Counted from the first letter of the stretch, positions 8,162-17,582 are shown. The stretch is 39,917 nt of DNA from Candidatus Solibacter usitatus (GCA_016213245.1 JACRBC010000137.1:1-39917); one strand, 5' to 3'. Made by a program: numbers and translations. The notes: generated by a model from the sequence alone, not told the origin.

Positions 8162-9718
8162 TCATTGTTCCTCTGCGGTCAACTCCAGACGCACTTCCGT
8201 GTTTGAGCCGCCTTTGAGGCTGAGAGGGCGGCCCTTGGCTCGCAGCTTGTTCATCACAGCCTCGTCGGCGTAGTCGGCGGCTTCGCCATGCTCGAAGGCG
8301 AAGGCCAGGTAGTCGCCGGGAGGGACCGCCTGCCAGAGAAAGCTGCCGTCGCTGTCGGTCTGGTCGAAGCGGTAGGTGAGGGCGGTGGCGTTTTCGGACC
8401 GCGGGATCAGCACCACAATGACGCCGGGTCGGGGGCGGCCAGCGTGAACGACCTTGCCGGAAACGTTGAAGGAATCGGCATCGGCCACGATACGCAGATC
8501 CACCTGCCCGGCCTCCGGCACCACAATGCTTTGGCCCGAGACCACTCCGGGTCCGGCGGTTATCGAGAGTAACGCCGCCTCAACGGTGCCGGAGTATACG
8601 ACAGGTGTATAGCGGCCGGGGAGAACTTCACCGAAGTCGACGCTACCGCTTTCATCCAGCATGCGGCGGGGGTTGAAGCGCGAATCCTCGTCGAGCAACC
8701 CGATCAAGAACCCAGCCCCACTGGGCTTCCCACGCAATTGCACCTTGGCGCGCACTGAAGCCATGGGAGCGTCGCCGAGAGTGACTTCCGTGGGGTCGGA
8801 CTCCACAGTCACTGTCTTTCTGGCGAGGACTTTCTGGGAGCCGCCCGCCACAGTCAGTTCGTAGGTCCCCGGGGGAACGTCCCGGATCGTGAAGGCGGGA
8901 CCGGAGAGGTTTACTAATTCGCTGACCAGGAGCCGGCTAGGCTTCCCCATTGGCGCCATCAAGAAGGCCTGCGCGCGCCCTTCCGGTATCGCACCGGCGA
9001 ACCTCCCCTGGATCGTGACTGTCTTGGCCAGGCTCATTCGCACGTCCGCTCTGGCCTGCGCGCCAGGCTCAACGGTGACGACCTCGGCGCGGGCGAAGTC
9101 TGAGACACCAGGATGGAAAGCGGGTGCGTAGCCTGCTCTCTGTCCGGAGGCGTCGAGGATATCCTGTGACTGCCAGACCCTTCCTGTGACTGCGATGAAA
9201 TAGGCGCCCTTGGCCAGGGAGTGGAGGCGATACTCGCCGAGATCGTTGGTGGTGGCGCGATGGAGGATGTGAACGCGCCGGTCATCTCCGTGGCCGCTTC
9301 TGAGGCAGGCGAAGATGGTCAGGCCCGGGAGAGGCTCGTTCAATTCGTCGGTCACTTTGCCGGTGATGGCAGCAGAGGGGATCATGCGGAAGACGATACC
9401 CTCGGTGTTCTCTCCTTCGGCGGTGACAATCGCGGAGGAGTAGCGGGCATAGAGAGAGCGCTGTCCATAGGGCTGAGTCACGAAGCCGGCCTTTTCCGCG
9501 ACCAAAGAGTACTTGCCGGCTGGAACGGATGCGAAGCGGAAGTAGCCGTCATCGGCAGAGATCGTTCGAGCCACCTCCTTCTGGGACCGGGAAACTGTCA
9601 AGGACATGCGAACACCGGCGAGCGGCACGCCGGTAACGGAATGTACGACTGTTCCGGCGATGGGATAAGCGGGTGCCTGCACGAACAGCAGCGTGGCCAA
9701 CCAAAGGTGAGCGATCAT
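8162..9718 (-). CDS. Secreted carboxypeptidase-regulatory-like domain protein
   Basis: 518 residues with a short N-terminal signal (about 1-17). Residues 18-90 form a first carboxypeptidase-regulatory-like (transthyretin/CnaB-type) module (GTVVHSVTG.PLAGV...DDGYFRF..VPAGKYSL). About 112-175 form a second (GKVTDELNEPLPG...DLGEYRL). Further beta modules with the PPG(T/D)Y signature follow to the C-terminus. Such proteins are numerous in Acidobacteriota and lack the TonB-receptor barrel that often accompanies this domain, so they probably act as adhesive or structural surface proteins. The ATG overlaps the stop of the upstream homologue (ATGA). Its function is otherwise unknown. Confidence 0.8.
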   Translation of the reverse strand: MIAHLWLATLLFVQAPAYPIAGTVVHSVTGVPLAGVRMSLTVSRSQKEVARTISADDGYFRFASVPAGKYSLVAEKAGFVTQPYGQRSLYARYSSAIVTAEGENTEGIVFRMIPSAAITGKVTDELNEPLPGLTIFACLRSGHGDDRRVHILHRATTNDLGEYRLHSLAKGAYFIAVTGRVWQSQDILDASGQRAGYAPAFHPGVSDFARAEVVTVEPGAQARADVRMSLAKTVTIQGRFAGAIPEGRAQAFLMAPMGKPSRLLVSELVNLSGPAFTIRDVPPGTYELTVAGGSQKVLARKTVTVESDPTEVTLGDAPMASVRAKVQLRGKPSGAGFLIGLLDEDSRFNPRRMLDESGSVDFGEVLPGRYTPVVYSGTVEAALLSITAGPGVVSGQSIVVPEAGQVDLRIVADADSFNVSGKVVHAGRPRPGVIVVLIPRSENATALTYRFDQTDSDGSFLWQAVPPGDYLAFAFEHGEAADYADEAVMNKLRAKGRPLSLKGGSNTEVRLELTAEEQ

Positions 9719-11310
9719 CGGGCAGCCCCTTCGTTTGCCTCAGACGGAAGGGCCACTGTGGCCTTGGCTGTCTCGCCATTCCTCACCACGATCGTGGCGA
9801 TTCGCCCGGCAAGGGACTCCAGCACGGCCGGGTTCTCGTATTCCACGGGAGATTCAAACCTCCAGGCGAAGACGCGATATTCACCAGGCGCCAGTTCCGT
9901 GAGACTGAGCAGCCCCTCAGGCGGCATGGGCTGAGACTGGGAATACACCAACTCGCCTACTATCCTGACCACGGTGACCCACGCCGTCCTGGCTTGCGCT
10001 CCACCGGCGACTTCAACCTCCAGGCTGCCTCTTTCTCTTGCAAGCGTCAGCTCAAGCGGAGCGCAGCCGGTCTCGGTGATGGTGAGCCCTTCTCTGAGGA
10101 CATCAATCGATCCGCTACGGATTTCCGCAACGTCCAGCCGATTCGGCAGTTGCACCTTGTATCTCCCAGGCAAAACGTTGGGAATCTGAAACTCGTTGCT
10201 TGAGTCGACCGAGCCCGTATTGGCAGAGTACCGCTCAGGCGGGGAGTCAAGGCTCGCCCCGCTCAACTCAACTGAGGCCATGTCGACTCTTCCACCCCCA
10301 GCGGCGCGGATGGCGCCCTTTACTGTGACCCCTGCGGAAAGATTGAGAGTGACGCCATTCACATCGGCCGAGCCGACCGTGACCTGGGTTTCTCCGCGCC
10401 GCACCGGTGTGCCTCGAGTCCGGGCACTCAGAATGTAGCTTCCGGCGGGCACGTCGGCAGCTTCGAACCTGCCTGTCGCCAGCTCCACTTTGACCCTACT
10501 ACCCATGGTTTCCGTGCCCTGCCTGACTTCACCCTGGACGTCGTCATGGAGGGTGTGTTGAAGAAGTCTTCCGCGGATCGAAAAGGCCGGGCGGCCACTC
10601 AACCTGAAGTCTACCTGAAGGGTCTCACCGGGTTGGAGATTCAGAAGGGCAGCTTCCTCCTTGGTGGCACCGGACGGGAAGTACTGAGGACCGTAGGCCA
10701 ACTCGCCTTCGCGAGTGAGTGGCATCGCCCCCACGCCGAGCGACACCGAGCGCCGTCCCAGCGCCTTCACGTAATACTGGCCTGGCGAGAGATGCCAGAG
10801 GCGATACTGGCCGAGATCATTCGTCTGGTTGTAGGCGTATTGAGAGACCTGGCGCCGTCCGTTCGAAACTTTGCTGGAGAGGGCTTGCACGGTGATCCCC
10901 AATAACGGCTCACCGTTCTCTCCGGTGACCGTGCCTGTCACGGCCCCCAATTCGAAGAGTTTCACCTTGAACTCTGCGCTCGTGGCGGAGGAAAGGAACT
11001 TCTCCCAGACGTTCCTTTGAGACTCATCGCGGTAGCCGCGCCGCCAAACGCGTAGTCGCGTGAGTGGGCGCACTTTGGGAAAAGAGAAGCGGCCATCAGG
11101 ACCGGTGAGCGCGTGGTGCAGGACACGCTCCTGCAAATCGATTACCGCGACAGAGGCCCGCTCCATGGGTAGTCCCGTAGCGCCGTTGAGGACCACGCCC
11201 GCAACGGAGATTTCCGGCCTGCTGCTTTGGCAGCTTTCCTGAATCCGAGCGGATTGTCCAATGGCGATCTGGAGCAACAACGCGCCAAGCTGAAGCGTAC
11301 TGATCAGCAT
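9715..11310 (-). CDS. Secreted carboxypeptidase-regulatory-like domain protein, first gene of a pair
   Basis: 531 residues from the ATG at 11310, which begins a proper signal peptide (MLISTLQLGALLLQIAIGQ). The frame is open to 11412, but the extra 34 residues are not signal-like, and a promoter lies between the two candidates. Two carboxypeptidase-regulatory-like modules are visible near residues 35-85 (GVVLNGATGLPM...GPDGRFSFP) and 105-165 (GTVTGENGEPLLG...DLGQYRLWHL). Further beta repeats follow, including a PAGSYIL motif. It has the same architecture as the coupled downstream gene, so the pair probably arose by duplication. No ribosome site precedes the ATG, in line with a leaderless transcript. 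Confidence 0.8.
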   Translation of the reverse strand: MLISTLQLGALLLQIAIGQSARIQESCQSSRPEISVAGVVLNGATGLPMERASVAVIDLQERVLHHALTGPDGRFSFPKVRPLTRLRVWRRGYRDESQRNVWEKFLSSATSAEFKVKLFELGAVTGTVTGENGEPLLGITVQALSSKVSNGRRQVSQYAYNQTNDLGQYRLWHLSPGQYYVKALGRRSVSLGVGAMPLTREGELAYGPQYFPSGATKEEAALLNLQPGETLQVDFRLSGRPAFSIRGRLLQHTLHDDVQGEVRQGTETMGSRVKVELATGRFEAADVPAGSYILSARTRGTPVRRGETQVTVGSADVNGVTLNLSAGVTVKGAIRAAGGGRVDMASVELSGASLDSPPERYSANTGSVDSSNEFQIPNVLPGRYKVQLPNRLDVAEIRSGSIDVLREGLTITETGCAPLELTLARERGSLEVEVAGGAQARTAWVTVVRIVGELVYSQSQPMPPEGLLSLTELAPGEYRVFAWRFESPVEYENPAVLESLAGRIATIVVRNGETAKATVALPSEANEGAAR

Positions 11311-11317
11311 ATAAACC

Positions 11318-11346
11318 ACTATATGCGGAATTGAGCCATTTATCCA
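11318..11346 (-). promoter_or_regulatory. Promoter predicting a leaderless mRNA
   Basis: On the minus strand: -35 TGGATA (11346-11341, four of six consensus bases), a 17-nt spacer, and -10 TATAGT (11323-11318, five of six). Only 7 nt (GGTTTAT) separate the -10 box from the ATG at 11310, so transcription should begin at or next to the start codon. The absence of a Shine-Dalgarno sequence agrees. Confidence 0.55.
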
Positions 11347-11431
11347 GGCGATCCCGCGACCAGTGCGGCAGTTCCTGGGCGGCCATCCGGCGCGCGCGGA
11401 TTGGAGTATCATGGCCGCCAGATCCGGAGAT

Positions 11432-11436
11432 GGAGG
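11432..11436 (+). promoter_or_regulatory. Strong RBS deciding a GTG start
   Basis: GGAGG, extended to GGAGGTGA, lies 8 nt before GTG 11445. It decides the start of the UxuA-like gene against an upstream ATG at 11430 that has no ribosome site. Confidence 0.75.
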
Positions 11437-11444
11437 TGAGCGCC

Positions 11445-12533
11445 GTGAATTCCCGATTGACGCGAAGGACGATGATGCGGGCGGCCGGGGCGGGCGGCCT
11501 GGCGCCGGCGGTGGTTGTGGGGGCGGCGAAGGAACAGGCCTGGCCGCTGGTGGAAAGCCCCGGCACGCCGAAGCTTTGCATGCCCGGCGGAGTGGGCGAG
11601 GCAGGGATGAGAAGGGTGAAGCAGTTGGGCGTGAACTACGTCCTCGGCGGGGCCGGCCGGATTCCGTGGAAGGAAGAGGACCTGAAGGCGCAGATCGAGC
11701 GCTTCAAGGCGGGCGGGCTGACGCTGTACAACATCATGATCGGCGGCTTCAACAGCGCCATCTATGCGCGGCCGGGGCGAGACGAGGAGATCGAAAACGT
11801 CATCAAGTCGATTCGCGCGGCGGGCAAGGCGGGGCTGCCGGTGATCGAGTACAACTGGTATGCGCACCGCGCCGTGGAGGGCTACTACGAGGAGACCGGC
11901 CGCGCCGGCGCGGGGCACACGGCGTTTGACTACGACAAGATGAAGGACCTGCCTCCGCTGGAGCAGGAAGGCGCGCACACGCTGGACGAGATGTGGACCA
12001 ACATCACCTACTTCCTCAAAGCCATTGTGCCGGTGGCCGAACAGTCCGGCGTGAAACTGGCGCTGCATCCAAACGACCCGCCGTCGCCGCTGAGCCGCGG
12101 CTCGCAGCAGATCATGGCCACGGTGGCGGGGTGGAAGAAGCTGATCTCCATCGTCGACAGCCCGGCCAACGGCATCACATACGACTGCGGAGTGACGCGC
12201 GAAATGGGCGAAGACCCAATTGCGGTATGCCGCTACTTCGCCAGCCGGAAGCGCATCAACCACGCGCATTTCCGCAACGTGATCGTGCGTAAGCCATATG
12301 AGAAATACACCGAGGTTTTCATCGACGAAGGCCAGGTGAACATGTTTGGCGTCATGAAGGAGCTGGTGCGGCAGAAGTACGACGGGACCATTTATCCGGA
12401 ACACCCCCGGGCGCTGGATTACGACCGCGAGCGCGGCCCCATCCGCGGCTATCCGGGCGGCGGCGGCTATGCCGGCGACGCCTACGACGTGGGCTACGCC
12501 CGCGCCATGCTGCAGGCGGCGCTGGGATCGTGA
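11445..12533 (+). CDS. Tat-exported mannonate dehydratase (UxuA)-like protein
   Basis: 362 residues from GTG 11445. The N-terminus has a twin-arginine signal (RLTRRTMMRAAGAGG), implying folded export. The body is a xylose-isomerase-like TIM barrel. Features recalling UxuA are LHPNDPP (207-213), YDCG (246-249), HAHFRNV (273-279), PEH (318-320) and a C-terminal GYPGGGGYAG...GYARAML stretch. UxuA converts D-mannonate to 2-keto-3-deoxygluconate in hexuronate breakdown. UxuA is normally cytoplasmic, so an exported member may act on a different sugar acid or as an epimerase. Its stop overlaps the start of the next gene (GTGA). Confidence 0.75.
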   Translation: MNSRLTRRTMMRAAGAGGLAPAVVVGAAKEQAWPLVESPGTPKLCMPGGVGEAGMRRVKQLGVNYVLGGAGRIPWKEEDLKAQIERFKAGGLTLYNIMIGGFNSAIYARPGRDEEIENVIKSIRAAGKAGLPVIEYNWYAHRAVEGYYEETGRAGAGHTAFDYDKMKDLPPLEQEGAHTLDEMWTNITYFLKAIVPVAEQSGVKLALHPNDPPSPLSRGSQQIMATVAGWKKLISIVDSPANGITYDCGVTREMGEDPIAVCRYFASRKRINHAHFRNVIVRKPYEKYTEVFIDEGQVNMFGVMKELVRQKYDGTIYPEHPRALDYDRERGPIRGYPGGGGYAGDAYDVGYARAMLQAALGS

Positions 12534-15070
12534 GACGGGCCGCCGGGCTGATCGTCCTGAGTCTCTGTTGCGCGCTGGCGCCGGCGGCAATCACGATCGA
12601 CTACCCGGCGCAGGGCTCCATCTTTCCTCCGGAGATCACGCCGCCGACATTCCTGTGGAGGGACGCGGCGCCGGCGGCCACGGAGTGGCGCATCGACGTC
12701 CAGTTCGCCGATGGGGCCGCGGGCATCCAGGCGGTGACGAAAGGCGAGCGCCTGCGCCTTGGCGAGACGGACCCGCGCTGCGTTTCGGACACCAACAGGC
12801 CGCCGCAATTGACGCCGGAGCAGGCCGCCGGCCACGCGTGGGCGCCGGACGGCGCGAAGTGGGCGGAGATCAAGCGGCGCTCGGTGGAGCGCCCGGCCAC
12901 CATCGTCATCACCGGTCTGGCTCACGGCGCGCCGGTGTCGCACGGGCAGGTGACCATACGGACTTCGAAGGACCCGGTGGGCGCGCCCATCTTCTACCGC
13001 GACGTGCCGCTGATGCCGTCAGAGACAGAGAAGGGCGTCATCAAGCCGCTGGCGTCGGAGGCGGTGCGGCTGATCAACTGGCGGCTGCGCGACGTGTCGG
13101 AGCCGGCCAGCCGCGTGGTGCTCGAGAACATGCCCACGTGCGGCAACTGCCACTCCTTTTCGCTCGACGGGAAGACCATGGGCATGGACCTGGACGGGCC
13201 GCAGAATCACAAGGGGATGTACACGCTCACCAGCGTGAAGCCGGAGATGTCCATCAGCAACGAAGACGTGATCGAGTGGAGCTCGGCGCGCGGCAGGCTG
13301 GAAGGCAAGCTGAGAGTGGGCTTCATGTCGCAGGTCTCGCCGGACGGCCGATACGTGCTCACGACGATCAACGGGGCGGCAGCGGACCCGAAGACCGCCG
13401 CCGATCCGCCGACGAACTACTACGTGGCGAATTTCACCGACTACCGGTTTCTGCAGGTCTTCTATCCGACGCGCGGGATCCTGGCCTGGTACAGCCGGGC
13501 GACGGGGCTCTTGCAGCCGCTCTCCGGCGCCGACGATCCGCGTTTTGTTCAGGCCAGCGCGGTGTGGAGTCCGGATGGCAGCTACGTGGTGTTCGCGCGG
13601 GCGGAGGCGAAGGACCCGGCGCCGGCGGGCAAGCCCCTGGCGGTGCGGGCCAACGACTCGAACGAGGTCCAGGTGAGGTACGACCTGTATCGCGTTCCAT
13701 TCAACGGCGGCAGAGGCGGACGCGCGGAGCCCATCCAGGGCGCATCACAAAACGGCATGAGCAACAGCTTCGCCAAGGTGTCGCCGGACGGCCGCTGGAT
13801 CGTCTTCGTGCAGGCGCGCAACGGCCAACTCATGCGGCCGGACGGCAAGCTCTACATCGTGCCGGCGGCCGGCGGCGCGGCGCGCCTGATGAACTGCAAC
13901 ACGCCGCTGATGAACTCCTGGCACAGCTTCTCGCCCAACGGCCGATGGATGGTCTTTTCGTCCAAGAGCCGTTCGCCGTACACGCAGATGTACGTGACGC
14001 ACATCGACGAGCAGGGCAACGATAGCCCGGCGATCCTGATCGACAACGCGACGGTGGCCAACCGAGCGGTGAACATCCCGGAGTTCGTCAACATCCCGCG
14101 CGGCGGCCTGAACAGGATTGAAGTGCCGGCGGTGGAGTACTACCGGCTGTTCGACAGCGCGCTGGCGCTGCAGCAGCAGGGGGAGCTGGCCAAGGCTGCC
14201 GGGGCGTGGGCGAAGGTACTGGAAGCGGCTCCGGAGGACGCGGGCGCGCGCAACAACTTCGGGCTGGTGCTGTTCCAGGCGGGCCGGCTGGAAGAGGCGG
14301 CGGCGCAATTCCGCAAGGCCGCCGCCATCCGCCCGCGATTCGTGCAGGCGCACTGCGCGCTGGGCAGTACGCTGGCCATGCAGGGCCGCAGGGAGGAGGC
14401 GGTGGGCGTCTTCCGCGGGGCGCTGGCGATCGACGCGGAGTACGCGCCGGCGCACAACGACCTGGGCATGGCGCTGCTACAGGAAGGAAACGCCGCAGAG
14501 GCGTTGCCGCATTTCCGGAAGGCCGTGGCGCTCAAGCCCGGATTCGCCGCCGCGCGATGCAACCTGGGCACGACGCTGGCGCTGCAGGGTCACGTCCAGG
14601 AAGCCATCGCCGAACTCCGGCAGGCGCTGGAATACGACCCTTCGCACGCGCCGGCCCACTTCAACCTGGGGCTGGCTCTGGCTCGCAGCGGCCAGACGGC
14701 ACAGGCCATCGGCGAGTGGCGCGCGACGCTGAAGCTGCAGCCGAATCATCTGGAAGCATTGAACCAGGCCGCCTGGGCGCTGGCCACCAGCCCGGAGGCG
14801 GCCGCACGAAACGGAAGCGAGGCGGTGGCGCTGGCGGAAAGAGCCTATGCGCTCTCGGCAGGCAAGGACGCGGGCATCGTGGACACGCTGGCTGCCGCCT
14901 ACGCCGAGGCGGGCCGGTACGCGGAGGCCGCGCAGACGGCGCGGACCGCGATGTCACTGGCCTCGCGCCAGAGCCGGGCGGCTCAGGCGGCGATGAAAGC
15001 GCGCGTCGCGCTGTACGAGTCCAACCGGCCCTACCGCGAACCCGCGAAAAGGCAGAGGCAGGAACCATGA
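12530..15070 (+). CDS. Secreted heme-c-binding PD40/TPR protein
   Basis: 846 residues starting with GTG that overlaps the preceding stop. A signal peptide (about 1-20) is followed by a beta-rich N-domain. A single c-type heme motif, CGNCH, lies at 204-208, just after the TolB-like N-terminal part. Four PD40/TolB-propeller motifs (S-P-D/N-G-x-W/Y) occur near 268, 345, 416 and 466. About five or six TPR repeats span 537-745, and the C-terminal 100 residues look helical and Ala-rich. The heme site implies export and cytochrome maturation. Its role (electron carrier, sensor or scaffold) cannot be told. Translational coupling on both sides, to the UxuA-like and M14 genes, suggests a shared periplasmic process. 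Confidence 0.85.
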   Translation: MRRAAGLIVLSLCCALAPAAITIDYPAQGSIFPPEITPPTFLWRDAAPAATEWRIDVQFADGAAGIQAVTKGERLRLGETDPRCVSDTNRPPQLTPEQAAGHAWAPDGAKWAEIKRRSVERPATIVITGLAHGAPVSHGQVTIRTSKDPVGAPIFYRDVPLMPSETEKGVIKPLASEAVRLINWRLRDVSEPASRVVLENMPTCGNCHSFSLDGKTMGMDLDGPQNHKGMYTLTSVKPEMSISNEDVIEWSSARGRLEGKLRVGFMSQVSPDGRYVLTTINGAAADPKTAADPPTNYYVANFTDYRFLQVFYPTRGILAWYSRATGLLQPLSGADDPRFVQASAVWSPDGSYVVFARAEAKDPAPAGKPLAVRANDSNEVQVRYDLYRVPFNGGRGGRAEPIQGASQNGMSNSFAKVSPDGRWIVFVQARNGQLMRPDGKLYIVPAAGGAARLMNCNTPLMNSWHSFSPNGRWMVFSSKSRSPYTQMYVTHIDEQGNDSPAILIDNATVANRAVNIPEFVNIPRGGLNRIEVPAVEYYRLFDSALALQQQGELAKAAGAWAKVLEAAPEDAGARNNFGLVLFQAGRLEEAAAQFRKAAAIRPRFVQAHCALGSTLAMQGRREEAVGVFRGALAIDAEYAPAHNDLGMALLQEGNAAEALPHFRKAVALKPGFAAARCNLGTTLALQGHVQEAIAELRQALEYDPSHAPAHFNLGLALARSGQTAQAIGEWRATLKLQPNHLEALNQAAWALATSPEAAARNGSEAVALAERAYALSAGKDAGIVDTLAAAYAEAGRYAEAAQTARTAMSLASRQSRAAQAAMKARVALYESNRPYREPAKRQRQEP

Positions 15071-16251
15071 CACAACTCACGCTCGCCTGGGCCATCACGC
15101 TGAGCTCGGCCTTCGAGGGCGGCAACATCCGGGACTATCAGCAAGTAGCGCCCGGCCATTTCCGCATCGCGCTGCCGGGCGAGAGCGATCAGGAGGGGCG
15201 CAACCGCCAGGCCAACTGGTACTCGTTCCGGCTGGACGGCGTGCGCGGCAAGCCGCTGACGATCGAACTGACGCGACTGGAAGGCGAGTATAACTACCGG
15301 CCGAACAAGGGCGCGGTCACCGGCGACACTCCGCCGTATTACAGCCTCGACGGCCGCGCCTGGAAGCCGTGGGAGGACTTCACCTACGACGGCGAAACGC
15401 CGAAGCTGGTGCTGCGCATGACGCCGCAGTCTGACCGCTTGTGGGTGGCGCACATTCCGCCGTACACGTCGCAGCATCTGGACGCGCTGCGCCGCGATGC
15501 CGCCAGGCATCCCGCGTTCCGGGAAGAGGTCATCGGCCGCACGGCCGGCGGGCGGCCGATGCACCGCTGGAGGATCACCGCGCCGGGCGACGCGGCGGGC
15601 CGCAAAGTGATCTGGCTGATGGCGCGGCAACACAGTTGGGAGGCGTCCACATCCTGGGTGGCCGAAGGGCTGGTTCGCTATCTGCTGTCGGACGATGCGC
15701 AGGCCGCCCGGATCCGCCGGGAAACCGTCTTCGTGATTCTGCCCATGTGCGACCCCGATGGCGTGGCCCGCGGCGGCGTGCGTTTCAACGCGCACGGCTT
15801 TGACCTGAACCGGAACTGGGATTCCTTCGTTGCGGAGAAGATGCCGGAGATCGCCGCGCAGCACGCCGCGGTCAAATCGTGGCTGGCCGGCGGCGGACGC
15901 ATCGATCTGTTCCTGACGATGCACAACACAGAGACCGCCGAGTATCTGGAAGGCCCGCCCGGCGGGCGGTTTCAGGCGCTCGGCGAACGTCTGTACTCGC
16001 TGCTGGAGCAGAAGACCAGCTTCGCACCGGCGCGCGGTCTCAGTTGGGCGGAGACCACCACCACGGCGGGCAAGCCGGGCCGGATGACAGTGGTGCAGGG
16101 GCTGTGGAAGGACTTCCGCATCCCGGCCTTTCTCACCGAGCAGCGCGTGTCGTTCAACGCGAAGCTGGGCCGCCGCCCGTTGACGGAGGACCGGCTGCGG
16201 TACGGCGGGGAGCTGGCGGCGGCGTTGTGGATGGCGGTGAGCCGCGAGTAG
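15067..16251 (+). CDS. M14-family zinc carboxypeptidase
   Basis: 394 residues from the ATG that overlaps the TPR gene's stop (ATGA); the frame is open far upstream, but that is a GC artefact. A beta-sandwich N-domain (about 20-130) resembles the N-domain of cytosolic carboxypeptidases. The catalytic domain shows zinc ligands H189 and E192 (HSWE) and H286 (MHN), the substrate motif NRN (248-250) and the general base E358 (LTEQ). These are the expected M14 residues, so it is probably active. It would remove C-terminal residues or modified side chains from peptides. The first 15 residues are hydrophobic and could be a weak signal peptide. Confidence 0.85.
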   Translation: MTQLTLAWAITLSSAFEGGNIRDYQQVAPGHFRIALPGESDQEGRNRQANWYSFRLDGVRGKPLTIELTRLEGEYNYRPNKGAVTGDTPPYYSLDGRAWKPWEDFTYDGETPKLVLRMTPQSDRLWVAHIPPYTSQHLDALRRDAARHPAFREEVIGRTAGGRPMHRWRITAPGDAAGRKVIWLMARQHSWEASTSWVAEGLVRYLLSDDAQAARIRRETVFVILPMCDPDGVARGGVRFNAHGFDLNRNWDSFVAEKMPEIAAQHAAVKSWLAGGGRIDLFLTMHNTETAEYLEGPPGGRFQALGERLYSLLEQKTSFAPARGLSWAETTTTAGKPGRMTVVQGLWKDFRIPAFLTEQRVSFNAKLGRRPLTEDRLRYGGELAAALWMAVSRE

Positions 16252-16289
16252 CCGCTCCGGTGTATGCTGTCTCTCGAAAGGGGATTGGC

Positions 16290-17582
16290 ATGTCTGATAT
16301 ATCCCGCCGGGCCTTCGTGGGCTCATCACTCGCCCCGGCAGCGTACGCCGCCGGCGCTCAAGCCTCATCGGTGGCCCCGAGCGACAAGGTGCGCATCGGG
16401 CTGGTTGGCTGCGGCGGCATCTCCACGGCCGACTCCAACGCTTTCCTGGCGCACCCGGAGACGGAGATCGTCGCCGTGTGCGACGTCGACGACGCGATGC
16501 TGGCCAAGACCGTCACCCGGCTGGAGAAGCTCCGCGGCAAGCAGCCGGAGACGGCCAAGGACTACCGGCGCATCGTAGAGCGAAAAGACGTCGATGTTGT
16601 CCTGGTCTGCACGCCGGACCACTGGCACGCGCTGCCGGCCATCGCGGCGATGCAGGCGGGCAAGGACGTCTACGTCGAAAAGCCGCTGGCGACGTCGGTG
16701 CTCGAAAGCAAGGCCGTGCGGGACGCCGCGCGCAGGTACAAGAGCGTGGTCCAGATGGGCACGCACTGGCGCAGCGGGCCGCACTATGCCGAGGCGGTGG
16801 AGATGGTGCGCGCGGGCAAGATCGGCAAGGTGAGGCAGGTGCGCTGCTTCGCCTACCTCGATTGGGTGACCGATTGCGGCGCGCCGCCGGACGGCCCGGC
16901 GCCCGCGGGCGTCGACTACGACATGTGGCTCGGCCCCGCGCCGCTGCGCCCCTTCAACAAGAACCGCTTCCACTTCAACTTCCGCTGGTTCTGGGATTAC
17001 GGCGGCGGGCTGATGACGGACTGGGGCGTGCACCTGATCAATATCGCTCTGTGGGCGATGGGCCCGGAGTGGCCCAAGAGCGTGATTTCTTCCGGCGGCA
17101 AGTACGTGCTCCAGGACAACACGGAGACACCGGACACGCAGATCACGGTCTACGATTTCCCGTCGTACACACTGATCTGGGAGCACCAGGTACAGTGCGG
17201 GCTGGGTCCGGACCGTCGCGAGCACGCCGTGGTCTTCACCGGCAGCGACGCCACGCTGATTCTGGATACCAGCGGCTGGGAGATCATCGCCGAGCCGAAG
17301 AAGCGAGCTTCGGTGGTGGAGATGAGGCGCCGCTATCTCGTCGACGAGAAGGTGCGCGCCGCGCACGCGCGCAATTTCCTTGATTGCGTCAAGAGCCGCC
17401 AGCAGCCGGTGGAGAATCTCGAAGTGGGCCACCACGTCACCGCCGTCTCGCAACTTGGGAACGTGGCTCTGCGTTCGAAGAGCCGGATTGAATGGGACGC
17501 GGCGGCCGAGCGGGTTATCGGCAACGATGTGGCCAACGGCCTGCTGTTCCGATCGTACCGGGCGCCGTGGAAACTGGCATGA
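16290..17582 (+). CDS. Gfo/Idh/MocA-family oxidoreductase with Tat signal
   Basis: 430 residues. The twin-arginine signal SRRAFVGSS (5-13) is followed by a hydrophobic stretch ending near AGA. The Rossmann core starts GLVGCGGIS (38-46). CTPDHWH (107-113) and the catalytic-loop EKP (130-132) mark the family, and DWGVHLIN in the C-domain is also typical. Members oxidise or epimerise sugars using a tightly bound nicotinamide cofactor. Exported members resemble glucose-fructose oxidoreductase. An AAAGGGG site precedes the ATG. Its stop overlaps the start of the next gene (ATGA), so oxidoreductase and isomerase are likely made together. Confidence 0.9.
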   Translation: MSDISRRAFVGSSLAPAAYAAGAQASSVAPSDKVRIGLVGCGGISTADSNAFLAHPETEIVAVCDVDDAMLAKTVTRLEKLRGKQPETAKDYRRIVERKDVDVVLVCTPDHWHALPAIAAMQAGKDVYVEKPLATSVLESKAVRDAARRYKSVVQMGTHWRSGPHYAEAVEMVRAGKIGKVRQVRCFAYLDWVTDCGAPPDGPAPAGVDYDMWLGPAPLRPFNKNRFHFNFRWFWDYGGGLMTDWGVHLINIALWAMGPEWPKSVISSGGKYVLQDNTETPDTQITVYDFPSYTLIWEHQVQCGLGPDRREHAVVFTGSDATLILDTSGWEIIAEPKKRASVVEMRRRYLVDEKVRAAHARNFLDCVKSRQQPVENLEVGHHVTAVSQLGNVALRSKSRIEWDAAAERVIGNDVANGLLFRSYRAPWKLA

